Part shown: positions 52,912 to 62,590 of the stretch, in pieces
How the letters are laid out: the number at the start of each line of letters is the position of its first letter
Numbering within the stretch: the stretch's first letter is position 1
Assembly (NCBI RefSeq): GCF_049860565.1
Contig: NZ_CP172056.1
Coordinates: 1,798,001 to 1,862,000, forward strand
Direction: 5' to 3'
Length of the DNA stretch: 64,000 nt
Source of the DNA: Desulfitobacterium_A nosdiversum
GTDB lineage: Bacteria > Bacillota > Desulfitobacteriia > Desulfitobacteriales > Desulfitobacteriaceae
The notes under the pieces: model-generated
Seen by the model: only the letters and a program-made list of their open reading frames with translations
Database searches by the model: none
What the model was told of the DNA's origin: nothing
Position numbers and translations under genes: made by a program

Positions 52912-55866
52912 ATGGCGGGTGAGGTCCAATCAATGGAATTAAAGGTGCTGGGAATGACGTGCGAACATTGTGTTCGCCGAGTCAGCAAAGCGTTGGAGAG
53001 TCTTCCTGGGATTGAAGAAGTCAAAGTTTCTCTGGATGAAGAAAAAGCCGGCTTTAATTGGGATAACTCTTTGATTGAACGTCAGGAAATTATTCGCGCA
53101 ATTGAAGAAGCAGGCTATGAGGTCAGCAACTCAGAGGAAGAAGGTTCTTCTTCTCAGCTGCTCGGCGAAATTCCTGTTTACGGAATGACCTGTGAACATT
53201 GTGTAAAACGAGTTGGCAAAGCTTTGGAGAAGGTTCCGGGGATAAAAAATGTGAAAGTTTCTTTGCAAGATTCCAAAGCGAATTTTACCTATGAACCTAA
53301 TCAATTGAATAAAGAAAATATAGCGGAGGTGATCGAGGAGGCCGGATATTCAACAACACCTCTTCCCCAAGATTCTGAAGAAGAGATCCCTGAGGCCCAA
53401 ATGGAGCTGTTAGATCCCCAGAAATCAGCTGCAGATGCACAGAAAAAACCTGAAGCTGCTTCTTCTGCAGAAGAAAAACAGCAATTTAAAGTTTCAGGAA
53501 TGACCTGTGCGAATTGTGCATTGACCATTGAAAAAGGTATAGCCAAGATGCCAGGGGTAAAAATTGCAGCCGTTAATTTTGCATCAGAAAAGTTAACCGT
53601 AGAATATGATTCCCATCAGGTGAAGGTAGAAGAGCTTTTAGCAAAGGTTAAGGATCTTGGGTATGCAGCTTACAGTGAAAAAGGGGAAGAGGGGAAAGAA
53701 CAATTTAAGGTGAGTGGCATGAGCTGTGCCAACTGTGCCTTAACGATCGAAAAGAAATTAAAAAATACCACAGGCATCAGCTCGGCAAACGTGAATTTTG
53801 CCACGGAAACGGTAAGCGTTGAATTTGATCCGAGCATTGTAAATCTAGAGGGTATCTTCGAGCAAGTGCGTGATGCGGGATATACCCCAATCGAAAATAA
53901 GGAAGAGAACCGTGAGGACCTAGTCGTTAAAAAACAACTTCAGTGGCTTATTTTTAGTGCCGTACTTTCCGTACCTATCATGCCGCTGATGTATATGCCA
54001 ATGAGCAAAATGACGATGTACAGCATGTTTGTTTTAGCAACGGTTGTACAATTTACCGCGGGTTGGACATTTTACCGAGGGGCCTATCATGCTTTAAAAA
54101 ACCGCTCCGCAAATATGGATGTCCTTGTCGCCCTGGGTACCACAGCTGCCTATACGTATAGTGTCATGACAACTTTTCCTCAAATCTTCTTTGAAGGACC
54201 TACTTTCTTTGATACCTCCGCTTTATTGATCGTCTTTGTTCGTTTTGGCAAATATTTAGAAGCCAAAGCCAAGGGCCGTGCAGGTCAAGCGTTAAAACGC
54301 CTGCTGGAGCTTCAAGCGGATAGAGCCAGAATTCTAGTCAATGGTGAAGAAAAAGAGGTTCCTGCCACAAGTGTAAAAATCGGAGATATCGTCGTTGTAA
54401 AACCCGGTGAAAAGATTCCGATTGACGGGGAAATCATCGAGGGTAGAGCAAGTATTGACGAATCGATGATTACGGGAGAATCCATCCCCGTAGATAAAGG
54501 AGTTGGGGATCCGGTAGTGGGCGCAACAATCAACTCCTCTGGAAATATTAAAGTTAGAATTACAAAAACGGGTAAGGATACAATGCTTTCCGGAATTATT
54601 AAGATGGTGGAGGATGCGCAAGGGGTTAAACCTCCAATCCAGCGCTTAGCAGATACGATCTCAAACTATTTTGTTCCGACAGTCGTATCGATTGCACTTG
54701 TGACCTTTTTGATTTGGTATTTCCTGCTTCATAGTAATTTTGTTTTTGCCTTAACTGCAGGAATTGCGGTTCTAGTTATTGCATGTCCATGTGCATTGGG
54801 GTTAGCGACTCCAACAGCGGTAATGGTAGGAAGCGGAGTCGGTCTAAACCGAGGGATTTTGTTTAAATCTGCGGCCGTGTTAGAAGGCATTTCAAAAATC
54901 GAAGCGATTGGATTTGATAAAACCGGTACGCTGACCAAAGGAAAGCCAGAGGTTACGGATATTATAAGTTTCAACGGCTATTCGGAAAAAGACGTGCTTA
55001 AGGTGGCGGCAGCGGGTGAAAGCCCCTCAATCCATCCCTTGGCACAGGCCGTTGCGGCACGGGCGAAAAGTGCAAACATGACGATTGAAGACGTACAAAA
55101 TTACCAGGAAGAAAGCGGTCATGGGATTATCTGTTCCTACGGCGGGAAGCAGCTTTTAATCGGGAATATTAAATTGATTCAGAAATATAAGGCGAAATTA
55201 GGCCTCTCAGAGCAAGAATTTCAGCATTTGGCGGGACAGGGCAAAACGACAAGTTTTGTGGCCTTAGACGGTGATGTGATCGGCTTGATTGCACTTGCCG
55301 ATGTTCTGAAAGAAAGCACCAAAGAAGCGATTGCACGCTTGCATCATCTCGGAATTAAGACCTTTATGATTACAGGAGATAATAAAAAGGTAGCAAACGT
55401 TGTGGGTTCGGAAGTAGGGATCGATGAAGTCATCGCTGAGGTTTTGCCTCAGGATAAAATCAATATTGTTAAAAGATATCAGGAACAAGGCTTAAATGTC
55501 GCGATGGTGGGAGACGGTATCAATGATGCGCCTGCTTTAGCACAAGCCGACATTGGAATTGCTATCGGTTCGGGAACAGATGTCGCCAAAGAGACTGGGG
55601 ATGTTGTTTTAGTACGAAACGACTTGCTTGATGTTGAGCGGTCAATTCGCTTAGGACGGAAAACTTTAGCTAAAATTAAGCAAAATCTGTTTTGGGCACT
55701 GATTTATAATACAATCGGTATTCCCATTGCGGCAGGTGCACTTTATCCGCTTACAGGAGAGCTATTGCCTCCGGAGTGGGCCGGACTGGCCATGGCATTT
55801 TCCTCAGTCTCAGTTGTTACCAGTTCTCTGTTGCTTAAACGCTATGATAAAAAACTTGCGGCATAA
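52912..55866 (+). CDS. copA: Copper-exporting P1B-type ATPase CopA with four HMA domains
   Basis: A 984-residue Cu(I) exporter. Four N-terminal heavy-metal-binding domains are seen: GMTCEHC at Cys17/20 and Cys94/97, GMTCANC at Cys199/202 and GMSCANC at Cys272/275. The ATPase core has the CPC membrane site (IACPCALGLATPTA), the phosphorylation motif DKTGTLTKG, the HP locus (SIHPLAQ) and GDGINDAPAL. Most bacterial CopA proteins have one or two such domains. The first two are CopZ-like (CEHC), the last two of the classical CANC type. ATG 52912 has GAGGAGGT seven bases upstream. Confidence 0.96.
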   Translation: MAGEVQSMELKVLGMTCEHCVRRVSKALESLPGIEEVKVSLDEEKAGFNWDNSLIERQEIIRAIEEAGYEVSNSEEEGSSSQLLGEIPVYGMTCEHCVKRVGKALEKVPGIKNVKVSLQDSKANFTYEPNQLNKENIAEVIEEAGYSTTPLPQDSEEEIPEAQMELLDPQKSAADAQKKPEAASSAEEKQQFKVSGMTCANCALTIEKGIAKMPGVKIAAVNFASEKLTVEYDSHQVKVEELLAKVKDLGYAAYSEKGEEGKEQFKVSGMSCANCALTIEKKLKNTTGISSANVNFATETVSVEFDPSIVNLEGIFEQVRDAGYTPIENKEENREDLVVKKQLQWLIFSAVLSVPIMPLMYMPMSKMTMYSMFVLATVVQFTAGWTFYRGAYHALKNRSANMDVLVALGTTAAYTYSVMTTFPQIFFEGPTFFDTSALLIVFVRFGKYLEAKAKGRAGQALKRLLELQADRARILVNGEEKEVPATSVKIGDIVVVKPGEKIPIDGEIIEGRASIDESMITGESIPVDKGVGDPVVGATINSSGNIKVRITKTGKDTMLSGIIKMVEDAQGVKPPIQRLADTISNYFVPTVVSIALVTFLIWYFLLHSNFVFALTAGIAVLVIACPCALGLATPTAVMVGSGVGLNRGILFKSAAVLEGISKIEAIGFDKTGTLTKGKPEVTDIISFNGYSEKDVLKVAAAGESPSIHPLAQAVAARAKSANMTIEDVQNYQEESGHGIICSYGGKQLLIGNIKLIQKYKAKLGLSEQEFQHLAGQGKTTSFVALDGDVIGLIALADVLKESTKEAIARLHHLGIKTFMITGDNKKVANVVGSEVGIDEVIAEVLPQDKINIVKRYQEQGLNVAMVGDGINDAPALAQADIGIAIGSGTDVAKETGDVVLVRNDLLDVERSIRLGRKTLAKIKQNLFWALIYNTIGIPIAAGALYPLTGELLPPEWAGLAMAFSSVSVVTSSLLLKRYDKKLAA

Positions 55867-55946
55867 AACTTTAGTATTGTTATTTTTCCGAGTGGAACCA
55901 AATCCGCTGGGATAATCTATAAATAAAATCATTGGAGGTGAAAAGG

Positions 55947-56144
55947 ATGGGTCAAATGGTTTTAAAGGTTGAAGGAATGACCTGCAATCATTGCAAAATG
56001 CATGTTGAAAAAGCACTGCGCGGCGTTAATGGAGTAGCTGATGCTCAAGTAGATCTGGCAAAAGGCGAAGCCGCTGTTACTGGAGAAGCTAACCGGGAAG
56101 ATTTGGTTAAAGCCGTTGAAGAGGCTGGCTATAGCGCGAAGTAA
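55947..56144 (+). CDS. copZ: Copper chaperone CopZ
   Basis: A 65-residue single HMA domain (VEGMTCNHCKMHVEKAL) that carries Cu(I) to CopA. ATG 55947 has GGAGGTG six bases upstream. Downstream of copA in the same operon; a hairpin follows. Confidence 0.94.
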   Translation: MGQMVLKVEGMTCNHCKMHVEKALRGVNGVADAQVDLAKGEAAVTGEANREDLVKAVEEAGYSAK

Positions 56145-56186
56145 GAATATTTCTCGATCGGATTGCCATACTAACATTGGATAGAG

Positions 56187-56233
56187 GAACTTTAGGTGGA
56201 GTAAAATGCTCTATCTAAAGTTTCTTTATTTTA
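56187..56233 (+). terminator. Terminator of copper operon
   Basis: Hairpin of GGAACTTTAGGTGGAG with CTCTATCTAAAGTTTC, then T-rich sequence. Confidence 0.7.
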
Positions 56234-56255
56234 AAATAATTGAGAGGTGATAAAA

Positions 56256-56687
56256 ATGCCCTTGGTCCCATATGATCCCTTCCGAATATTTGAACCCCTA
56301 TGGAATGAGATGGATCGTCATTTTCATCAGGGAAGAGGAAATGAAGACCTTTCAAAATGGCTGTACCGCGTAGACGTTGATGAAACCCCGGAAAAGATTA
56401 TTGTCACTGCAGAAATTCCAGGTATCGAAAATAAAGAAGATTTGCAAATTGAAATCAATGAAAACGTGTTAACTATCCATGGAGAGATGAAGCAGAGCAA
56501 TGCAGAGAAGGATCGTTTTTCTCACCATTCAGAACGTTACTTTGGAAAATTCACACGTACAGTTACGTTGCCAAACGCAGTTAAAGCGGATGGATCACAT
56601 GCGGCCTATAAAAATGGAGTACTTGAACTTACCTTTTTAAAGGACCGCCATCCAGCAGCTCGTACGATAGATATTGATTTCCATTAA
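56256..56687 (+). CDS. Hsp20/alpha-crystallin small heat-shock protein
   Basis: A 143-residue ATP-independent holdase. The alpha-crystallin domain runs from about 38 to 135 (VDVDETPEKIIVTAEIPGI ... NGVLELTFLK). The start is ATG 56256 after GAGAGGTG; GTG 56247 lies inside that site. A single-gene unit with a terminator behind it. Confidence 0.95.
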   Translation: MPLVPYDPFRIFEPLWNEMDRHFHQGRGNEDLSKWLYRVDVDETPEKIIVTAEIPGIENKEDLQIEINENVLTIHGEMKQSNAEKDRFSHHSERYFGKFTRTVTLPNAVKADGSHAAYKNGVLELTFLKDRHPAARTIDIDFH

Positions 56688-56712
56688 AACTGTTTGGCTG
56701 ATCAAAAATAAG

Positions 56713-56748
56713 AATCCGACAGATAAACTCTGTCGGATTTTTTTTAGT
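56713..56748. terminator. Terminator after hsp20
   Basis: The stem AATCCGACAGA / TCTGTCGGATT with loop TAAAC, then eight T. Confidence 0.9.
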
Positions 56749-56771
56749 TGAACCAGGCTAAAAATTACTGT

Positions 56772-56939
56772 TTAATGCAATCCATTGCGTTCGGCAATTT
56801 CAATAGCCATTTTCACCATATTTCCGCAATCTCTTGAGGAAACTGCCCCAAAACCTTGTTGCTTTACGGTATCGCCAAAGCCAAGTTCTTGAGCAATTTG
56901 CTGTTTAAGCCCTTCAGACATAACACCTCGTCTTGACAT
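56772..56939 (-). CDS. Alpha/beta-type small acid-soluble spore protein
   Basis: A 55-residue DNA-binding spore protein that protects dormant DNA. The clostridial-type pattern SEGLKQQIAQELGFGDTVKQQGFGAVSSRDCGNMVKMAIEIAE is seen in order. AAAGGAGGAATCTCA precedes ATG 56939; the longer frame upstream has no support. Clear evidence that the organism sporulates. Confidence 0.9.
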   Translation of the reverse strand: MSRRGVMSEGLKQQIAQELGFGDTVKQQGFGAVSSRDCGNMVKMAIEIAERNGLH

Positions 56940-56973
56940 TGAGATTCCTCCTTTTCTTTGTACGACCGTAATC

Positions 56974-56994
56974 ACTTTGTATATTTTACAAAGT
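56974..56994. promoter_or_regulatory. Small inverted repeat upstream of SASP
   Basis: ACTTTGTA (56974-56981) and TACAAAGT (56987-56994) in the gap between the divergent SASP and BMP lipoprotein genes. Role unknown. Confidence 0.3.
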
Positions 56995-57164
56995 AAATCT
57001 AGTTTGTACTTCGTGAAGTTTGAATATGCACAGGAAAAAAATCTCCAGAAACCTTAAAAAGTAATAATTTACATAAATATACTTTAATGTTTATACAAGG
57101 AAGGATATTTACGAAAAGCAAAGAATACATTTAGCATGTACTTTAAATAAAGGAGGTTATTTCT

Positions 57165-58220
57165 TTGAAAAAACATCTATTAAGTAAAGTTTTTGTTGTC
57201 GTCTTGTCCTGCGCTTTAATTTTGGTAGGCTGCGGTACGGCACCTTCTTCTCCTGCATCAAGCACATCGACGGATAATGCAAAGAAAAATCCGAATTTTA
57301 AAGTGCCCCTGGTTACTGACGTTGGTGGTCTTAATGATAAAAGTTTTAACTTCCTGGCCAATAAAGGAGTTGAAAAAGCTGAGAAAGAACTGGGGATAAC
57401 AAAAAGTATTGTTGAGTCAAAGCAAATGACTGATTATGAGACAAATCTAAGCCGTTTTGCTGAGCAAAAGTATAACCTAGTTATAGCAGTAGGCTTTTTA
57501 ATGCATGATGCGGTTGAAAAAGTATCTAAAACATATCCGGATACAAAATTTATGATCATTGATGACTCGATAAACGATCGGCCCAATGTCGCCTCCGCTC
57601 TATTCAAAACAGAGCAATGCGGTTACTTAGTGGGAATGATGGCAGGACTGATGGAAAAAACGCAAGGCGTTCCAAATATGTCAGGTAAAAATACGATTGG
57701 GGTGGTTGGTGGAATGGAAATTCCACCTGTTACGGATTATATTGCAGGGTATATCCAAGGGGCGAAAAGTGTTGATCCAAATATTACTGTAAAACTCAAT
57801 TATACAGGTAAATTTGACGACCCGGCTTTAGGCAAGCAAACAGCACTCAGTCAAATCGCCGCAGGCGCAGATATTGTGTTCCAGGTCGCAGGAGGGACTG
57901 GGACTGGGGTAATTGATGCGGCCAAAGAAAAGAAAGTCTTTGCTATCGGTGTAGATGCTGATCAAAATTATGTAGCTCCGGAAACCGTCATAACAAGTGC
58001 GACGAAAGCCATGGATGTGGCAACTTATGATGTCATAAAGGCGGCTTTGGATAATCAATTCAAGAGCGGCAATCTAATGTTTGATTTGAATAATAACGGT
58101 GTGGCCTTTACCTCACCCCTTAAAGCAGTTCCCCAAGATATTGTCAATCAAATGAATGATGCGGCAAAACAAATTAAAGAGGGAAAAATAAAAGTTTCCA
58201 CGCAAATTCCGAAACTGTAA
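57165..58220 (+). CDS. BMP-family nucleoside-binding lipoprotein
   Basis: A 351-residue substrate-binding lipoprotein of the BmpA/PnrA/Med family (lipobox LVGC near residue 23). Family pieces are LVTDVGGLNDKSFN, the nucleoside-stacking region and VFQVAGGTGTGVIDAAKE. TTG 57165 follows AAAGGAGGTTATTTC. It feeds the ABC importer encoded directly downstream, so purine nucleosides are the likely cargo (as NupN in Bacillus). Confidence 0.92.
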   Translation: MKKHLLSKVFVVVLSCALILVGCGTAPSSPASSTSTDNAKKNPNFKVPLVTDVGGLNDKSFNFLANKGVEKAEKELGITKSIVESKQMTDYETNLSRFAEQKYNLVIAVGFLMHDAVEKVSKTYPDTKFMIIDDSINDRPNVASALFKTEQCGYLVGMMAGLMEKTQGVPNMSGKNTIGVVGGMEIPPVTDYIAGYIQGAKSVDPNITVKLNYTGKFDDPALGKQTALSQIAAGADIVFQVAGGTGTGVIDAAKEKKVFAIGVDADQNYVAPETVITSATKAMDVATYDVIKAALDNQFKSGNLMFDLNNNGVAFTSPLKAVPQDIVNQMNDAAKQIKEGKIKVSTQIPKL

Positions 58221-58279
58221 GAAATATTCGAAGGATTGTCTAAAGAAACGTATAAAAATGTTTAAAAAGGCAGGAAAGC

Positions 58280-58309
58280 GGATTGCTTCAGATGGGGCAA
58301 TCCCTTTTC
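58280..58309 (+). terminator. Intercistronic hairpin (possible attenuator)
   Basis: The stem GGATTGC / GCAATCC followed by CTTTTCT between the lipoprotein and ATPase genes. It may lower expression of the downstream transporter genes relative to the binding protein. Confidence 0.5.
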
Positions 58310-58343
58310 TCCATTCATGTCAAATGCTCATAAGGAGGGTTCT

Positions 58344-59867
58344 ATGCGCACTTGCTTGGAGATTAAAGGAGTTACAAAAGAATTCCCGGGCGTGCTGGCT
58401 AATGATCACGTAAATTTAGAAGTTCGTGAAGGAGAAATTCACGCTATACTTGGCGAAAACGGGGCTGGAAAATCCACCCTGATGAAAATGATCTATGGAT
58501 TATATAAACCGGACTCTGGATCAATTCGCCTATATGATCGGGAACTTCATTTTTCGAGTCCGAGACAAGCGATTGAAGCAGGTATCGGAATGGTTCATCA
58601 GCATTTTATGCTTATACCGGAACTTACAGTCGCTGAAAATATTGTTCTTGGCGGAGAACCAGGGAAAATCAGGTATCGCCGTAAAGAAAATGAGGCGTTG
58701 GTCCATGAATTATCTGAACGTTATCATCTGCATATTGATTCATCGGCAAAGGTAAAAGACCTTACAGTCGGTTTGCAGCAAAGAGTCGAAATACTAAAGG
58801 TTTTTTACCGGAAGGCTAAGCTTTTAATTTTAGATGAACCTACAGCGATGTTGACGCCTCGAGAAGCAGACGAATTATTCGTGGTGATGGATGAGCTTCG
58901 ATCGCAAGCTATTCCGATTATTTTTATTAGTCATAAACTTGACGAGGTTAAGAAGATCTCAGACCGGATAACGGTGATGAGAGCGGGAAAATCAGTTGCA
59001 ACCCTAGAGACCCAGTCCACAACGCCTCAAGAGTTAGCCAATTTAATGGTGGGCCGTGAAGTTATTCTCCAACTGACCAAACCTCCCCAAAAGGCAGGAG
59101 AAGTGCTTCTTGAACTTAAGAACTGCAGCGTTTCTGCCAATCGGAGGGAGAAAGTGAAAGGGTGTTCCTTTACGGTTCATCGCGGTGAAATTTTTGGACT
59201 TGCAGGAATTGATGGAAACGGCCAATTTGAGCTGGTGGAAGCGATTGCAGGATTGCTTCGCGTTCAAGCCGGGCAAATATTATTTAAAGGCAAGGAAATA
59301 ACAATGGCTTCTGTTCAGCAGCGCATTGATGCCGGAATTGCTTATATTCCGCAGGATCGCCAGCTCGATGGGTTAGTTATGGATTTTAAGCTTACCGAGA
59401 ATTTTGTCCTGAGGGATTTCGCGAAAATTCCTTTTGCTAAAATGGGCATATTGCAGCAACAAGCAATTGAGCAGCATGGGTCTTGTTTAGCTGAAGATTA
59501 TGACGTTAGGCCGCGGCAAACGCATGCCTTAGCACGTTATCTTTCAGGAGGAAATCAGCAAAAGATAATTTTGGCCAGGGAAGTAAGCCGTGATCCGGAT
59601 CTATTGATTGCTGCGCAACCCACGCGCGGTCTGGATGTGGGGGCGATTCAATTCATTCATAATAAGCTTCTTCAGCTTAGAGCTAACGATAAGGCCGTTC
59701 TCCTCGTTTCCTTAGAACTGGATGAGCTCCTGTCTTTAGCGGATCGAATCGGTGTTATTCATGAGGGTAAACTGATGGCCATTCTTCCAGGCGGAAAAGC
59801 GACGAAAGAAGAATTGGGATATCTGATGACAGGTGTAGAAATAGGGAAGGAGGGGGAAAATGCGTAA
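58344..59867 (+). CDS. Nucleoside ABC importer ATPase (NupO/YufO-like)
   Basis: A tandem ATP-binding protein of 507 residues. The first half has GENGAGKST and LTVGLQQRVEILK; the second has an atypical Walker A (GIDGNGQFE) and YLSGGNQQKIILAREV. This is normal for the sugar/nucleoside CUT2-like class. ATG 58344 has AAGGAGGG five to six bases upstream. It overlaps the next gene by eight bases. Confidence 0.93.
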   Translation: MRTCLEIKGVTKEFPGVLANDHVNLEVREGEIHAILGENGAGKSTLMKMIYGLYKPDSGSIRLYDRELHFSSPRQAIEAGIGMVHQHFMLIPELTVAENIVLGGEPGKIRYRRKENEALVHELSERYHLHIDSSAKVKDLTVGLQQRVEILKVFYRKAKLLILDEPTAMLTPREADELFVVMDELRSQAIPIIFISHKLDEVKKISDRITVMRAGKSVATLETQSTTPQELANLMVGREVILQLTKPPQKAGEVLLELKNCSVSANRREKVKGCSFTVHRGEIFGLAGIDGNGQFELVEAIAGLLRVQAGQILFKGKEITMASVQQRIDAGIAYIPQDRQLDGLVMDFKLTENFVLRDFAKIPFAKMGILQQQAIEQHGSCLAEDYDVRPRQTHALARYLSGGNQQKIILAREVSRDPDLLIAAQPTRGLDVGAIQFIHNKLLQLRANDKAVLLVSLELDELLSLADRIGVIHEGKLMAILPGGKATKEELGYLMTGVEIGKEGENA

Positions 59868-60930
59868 CTTTATTCGAGGTATGATCCCCCCTTTTATGGC
59901 CATCGGCATAGCTGTTCTTATTGGAGCGCTGGGTATGCTGGCAACAGGGCATGATCCTTTTCAAGCCTATGGAGCTCTCTTTGCAGGTGCCTTTGGCAGC
60001 AAAGTAAACTTTGCTAATACATTGGCAAATTCAGTTCCTTTAATTCTATCCGGGTTAGGAGTGGCTTTATCTTTTAAAGCTGGGCTGTTTAATATTGGAG
60101 CGGAAGGACAGTATTGGATAGGAAGTATGGGTGCAGTTTGGATTGGCTATTCAATCTCGGGATTGCCTCCTATGCTTCATGTTGCCTTAGCCTTCTTTGT
60201 CGGAATGATGCTCGCGGGTTTATGGGCCGGGATTATCCCGGGGTTAGCTAAGGCCTTAGTTGGGGCCCATGAAGTTATAACAACGATGATGATGAGTTAT
60301 ATCGCCATTTATCTGAGCCATTACATGCTGGAAAACGGACCGATGATGGCTCCGGGTTATACCCCTCAGTCTCCGGTAATCCTTCCATCGGCCCAGTTGG
60401 GAATGATCGTCGAAAGAAGTCAGTTATCCTGGGGAATCGCAGTGGCGCTCGCGGCGGCAGGACTCGTTTATGGACTTATTTATAAAACGACTTGGGGTTT
60501 TCGGCTGCGTACGGTCGGTTTAAATCCTAGAGCGAGCCGCTATGCTGGAATCAATGTATCACTTTATATGGTTTTTGCGTTATTTATCAGCGGTGCTCTA
60601 GCAGGTCTGGCAGGGGCAGTCCAAATGCTGGGCGTTCAGCACCGGCTTTATGACAGTTTTTCCTCAGGCTATGGCTATACAGCTATTGTTGTTGCTTTAT
60701 TGGCCAATAATCATCCGTTTGGAGTGATATTAGCAGCTGTTTTTTTTGCGGCTTTATCTACCGGCGGGCAGGCTATGCAGATTGCTTCCGGGGTTCCTGC
60801 GCACCTTACGGAAATGATTTCGGGTATAATCATCTTTCTTGTTGCAGCTAAAGAGTTAGGATCTTTTCTCCGACGGAAGCATCATGGAAAAGGCAATTTA
60901 TCGCCGAGCAAGGGGGGCATGAAGGTATGA
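59860..60930 (+). CDS. Nucleoside ABC importer permease 1 (NupP/YufP-like)
   Basis: A 356-residue BPD_transp_2-family permease with about nine to ten helices. The core GLGVALSFKAGLFNIGAEGQYWIG is diagnostic for this class. It overlaps the ATPase gene upstream and the second permease downstream (ATGA). Confidence 0.93.
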   Translation: MRNFIRGMIPPFMAIGIAVLIGALGMLATGHDPFQAYGALFAGAFGSKVNFANTLANSVPLILSGLGVALSFKAGLFNIGAEGQYWIGSMGAVWIGYSISGLPPMLHVALAFFVGMMLAGLWAGIIPGLAKALVGAHEVITTMMMSYIAIYLSHYMLENGPMMAPGYTPQSPVILPSAQLGMIVERSQLSWGIAVALAAAGLVYGLIYKTTWGFRLRTVGLNPRASRYAGINVSLYMVFALFISGALAGLAGAVQMLGVQHRLYDSFSSGYGYTAIVVALLANNHPFGVILAAVFFAALSTGGQAMQIASGVPAHLTEMISGIIIFLVAAKELGSFLRRKHHGKGNLSPSKGGMKV

Positions 60931-61856
60931 TATGGAATGAATTGGCTAAGCCAGAGCTTTGGGCGGCAACGCTGGCCATGGCAACCCCGATTGCCCTGCC
61001 GGCTTTAGGAGGAACGTTTTCGGAGCGAAGTGGTGTCGTTAATATTGCAATGGAAGGAATTATGCTTATCGGAGCATTTTTTGCGGTTCTTTTCTCCCAT
61101 TTAACCTATAATCCGTGGCTGGGTTTAATAGGCGCGATGATTATGGGGGCCATTATTTCTCTTTTGTTTGCTTGGTTCACGATCCATATTGGAGCGGATC
61201 AGATTATTGTCGGTATGGGGATTAACATTTTTGCTGCTGGATTAACTGCATTTATGCTGAACTCGATCTTCGGTTACGGAGGAACCCCGCGTGAGACTCC
61301 GGCTTTGCCCGATATAGCCTTGCCGTTTTTAAAGGACATTCCGTTTATTGGCCCCATTTTCGGGCAGCAAAATTCAACAGTTTATATCATGCTTATCCTA
61401 GTTGTTATCTCTCATTGCTTTCTGTTTCACACGAATCTTGGACTGAGAATTCGAGCTGTTGGCGAAAATCCTCAAGCAGCAGATACAGCAGGAATTAATG
61501 TATGGAGAATTCGCTATTTAGGTGTTATTTTAGGAGGAATGCTTTCAAGTCTAGGCGGAGTCTATTTATCTTTAGGATTATTGAATAGTTTTGAAGTCAA
61601 TATGAGCAGCGGGCGTGGCTATATTGCCTTAGCGGCCATGATTTTTGGCAAATGGACGCCGGTCGGTTCGTTAGGCGCTTCATTGTTGTTCGGTTTTGCT
61701 ATGGCTTTGAGTATGGTTCTTCAAGGAACGGGAATTTCAGCGAATCTTATTCAAATGCTGCCGTATGGTTTAACTATTCTTGCACTGGCAGGTCTTGTCG
61801 GGAGAAGTACCGCACCGGCAGCCGATGGAATCCCTTACCGTCCTGATGGCAAATAA
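60927..61856 (+). CDS. Nucleoside ABC importer permease 2 (NupQ/YufQ-like)
   Basis: A 309-residue second permease of the heterodimer (LGGTFSERSGVVNIAMEGIMLIGAFFAV, NLGLRIRAVGENPQAADTAGI). Last gene of the importer operon. The DUF3786 gene begins 22 bases later and may be carried on the same transcript. Confidence 0.93.
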   Translation: MIWNELAKPELWAATLAMATPIALPALGGTFSERSGVVNIAMEGIMLIGAFFAVLFSHLTYNPWLGLIGAMIMGAIISLLFAWFTIHIGADQIIVGMGINIFAAGLTAFMLNSIFGYGGTPRETPALPDIALPFLKDIPFIGPIFGQQNSTVYIMLILVVISHCFLFHTNLGLRIRAVGENPQAADTAGINVWRIRYLGVILGGMLSSLGGVYLSLGLLNSFEVNMSSGRGYIALAAMIFGKWTPVGSLGASLLFGFAMALSMVLQGTGISANLIQMLPYGLTILALAGLVGRSTAPAADGIPYRPDGK

Positions 61857-61878
61857 TATAAAACGAAGGAGGGAGCAG

Positions 61879-62478
61879 ATGAATTATACCGCAGCTTTTG
61901 AAAAATCTGTGGCTCACTTCCAGGAAATGTCCTTAGCTGAAATTGAAAAATTTTCAGGGTATCCTGTTCAAGGGAATCAAATCAAATTAAATTTTCTGGG
62001 GCAACACTTTAGAGTTGAATACCCCTCGGCAAAATTTGAGCCTGAACCTCAAGTAGAAGGCGAGCTTCCAATTTTTGCACGTATTCTTATCCTTCATTAT
62101 TTATGTAATCAGACGGAGAAAAGCTTAACCGGTCAATATATTTCCTACAAAGAACTTCCTGGAGGCGGAATATATAATCAACCCTTTTCGAACCGGGCAA
62201 TTCGCCCTATGGTCGAACATTTTGGGGGAAATCCAGAGAAGCTGCTCAAGGCGGCTCAGCCAATAGGGGGTACCCCTGTAAAGCTGGGGGATGTGGCAGT
62301 AACGCTAAACGTTTTTCCTAAAATTCCAGTGACGTTAGTTCTTTGGCAAGCGGACGAGGAGTTTCCGGCCTCAGGAAATATTTTATTCGATCGTTCAGCT
62401 TCAGAGCTTCTTCCCACAGAGGATTATGCAGTTTTAGCAAGCTTTGTGGTTATGGCTCTAAAGAAATATTCGGGATAG
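61879..62478 (+). CDS. DUF3786 family protein
   Basis: A 199-residue soluble protein resembling DUF3786 (FARILILHYLCN, YKELPGGGIYNQPFSNRAIRPM, FPKIPVTLVLWQADEEFPASGNILFDRSA). Function unknown; the family is common in anaerobes. ATG 61879 follows GAAGGAGGGAGCAG; a longer frame would overlap the permease gene and has no ribosome site. Confidence 0.85.
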   Translation: MNYTAAFEKSVAHFQEMSLAEIEKFSGYPVQGNQIKLNFLGQHFRVEYPSAKFEPEPQVEGELPIFARILILHYLCNQTEKSLTGQYISYKELPGGGIYNQPFSNRAIRPMVEHFGGNPEKLLKAAQPIGGTPVKLGDVAVTLNVFPKIPVTLVLWQADEEFPASGNILFDRSASELLPTEDYAVLASFVVMALKKYSG

Positions 62479-62590
62479 AAGATATTTGCCGACAGGATTT
62501 GCCAAAATTTTCATGAAAATTTGAATAAAACTCCTTTATAATTCTATTAAGCTTGTATTAAGCAAAAATAGGTTAAAGGAGGATTTTAGA

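Noticed and set aside
56976..57164. Purine riboswitch ahead of the nucleoside-binding lipoprotein
   Set aside because: The transporter type made one likely, but no conserved purine-aptamer core or long terminator hairpin is visible.
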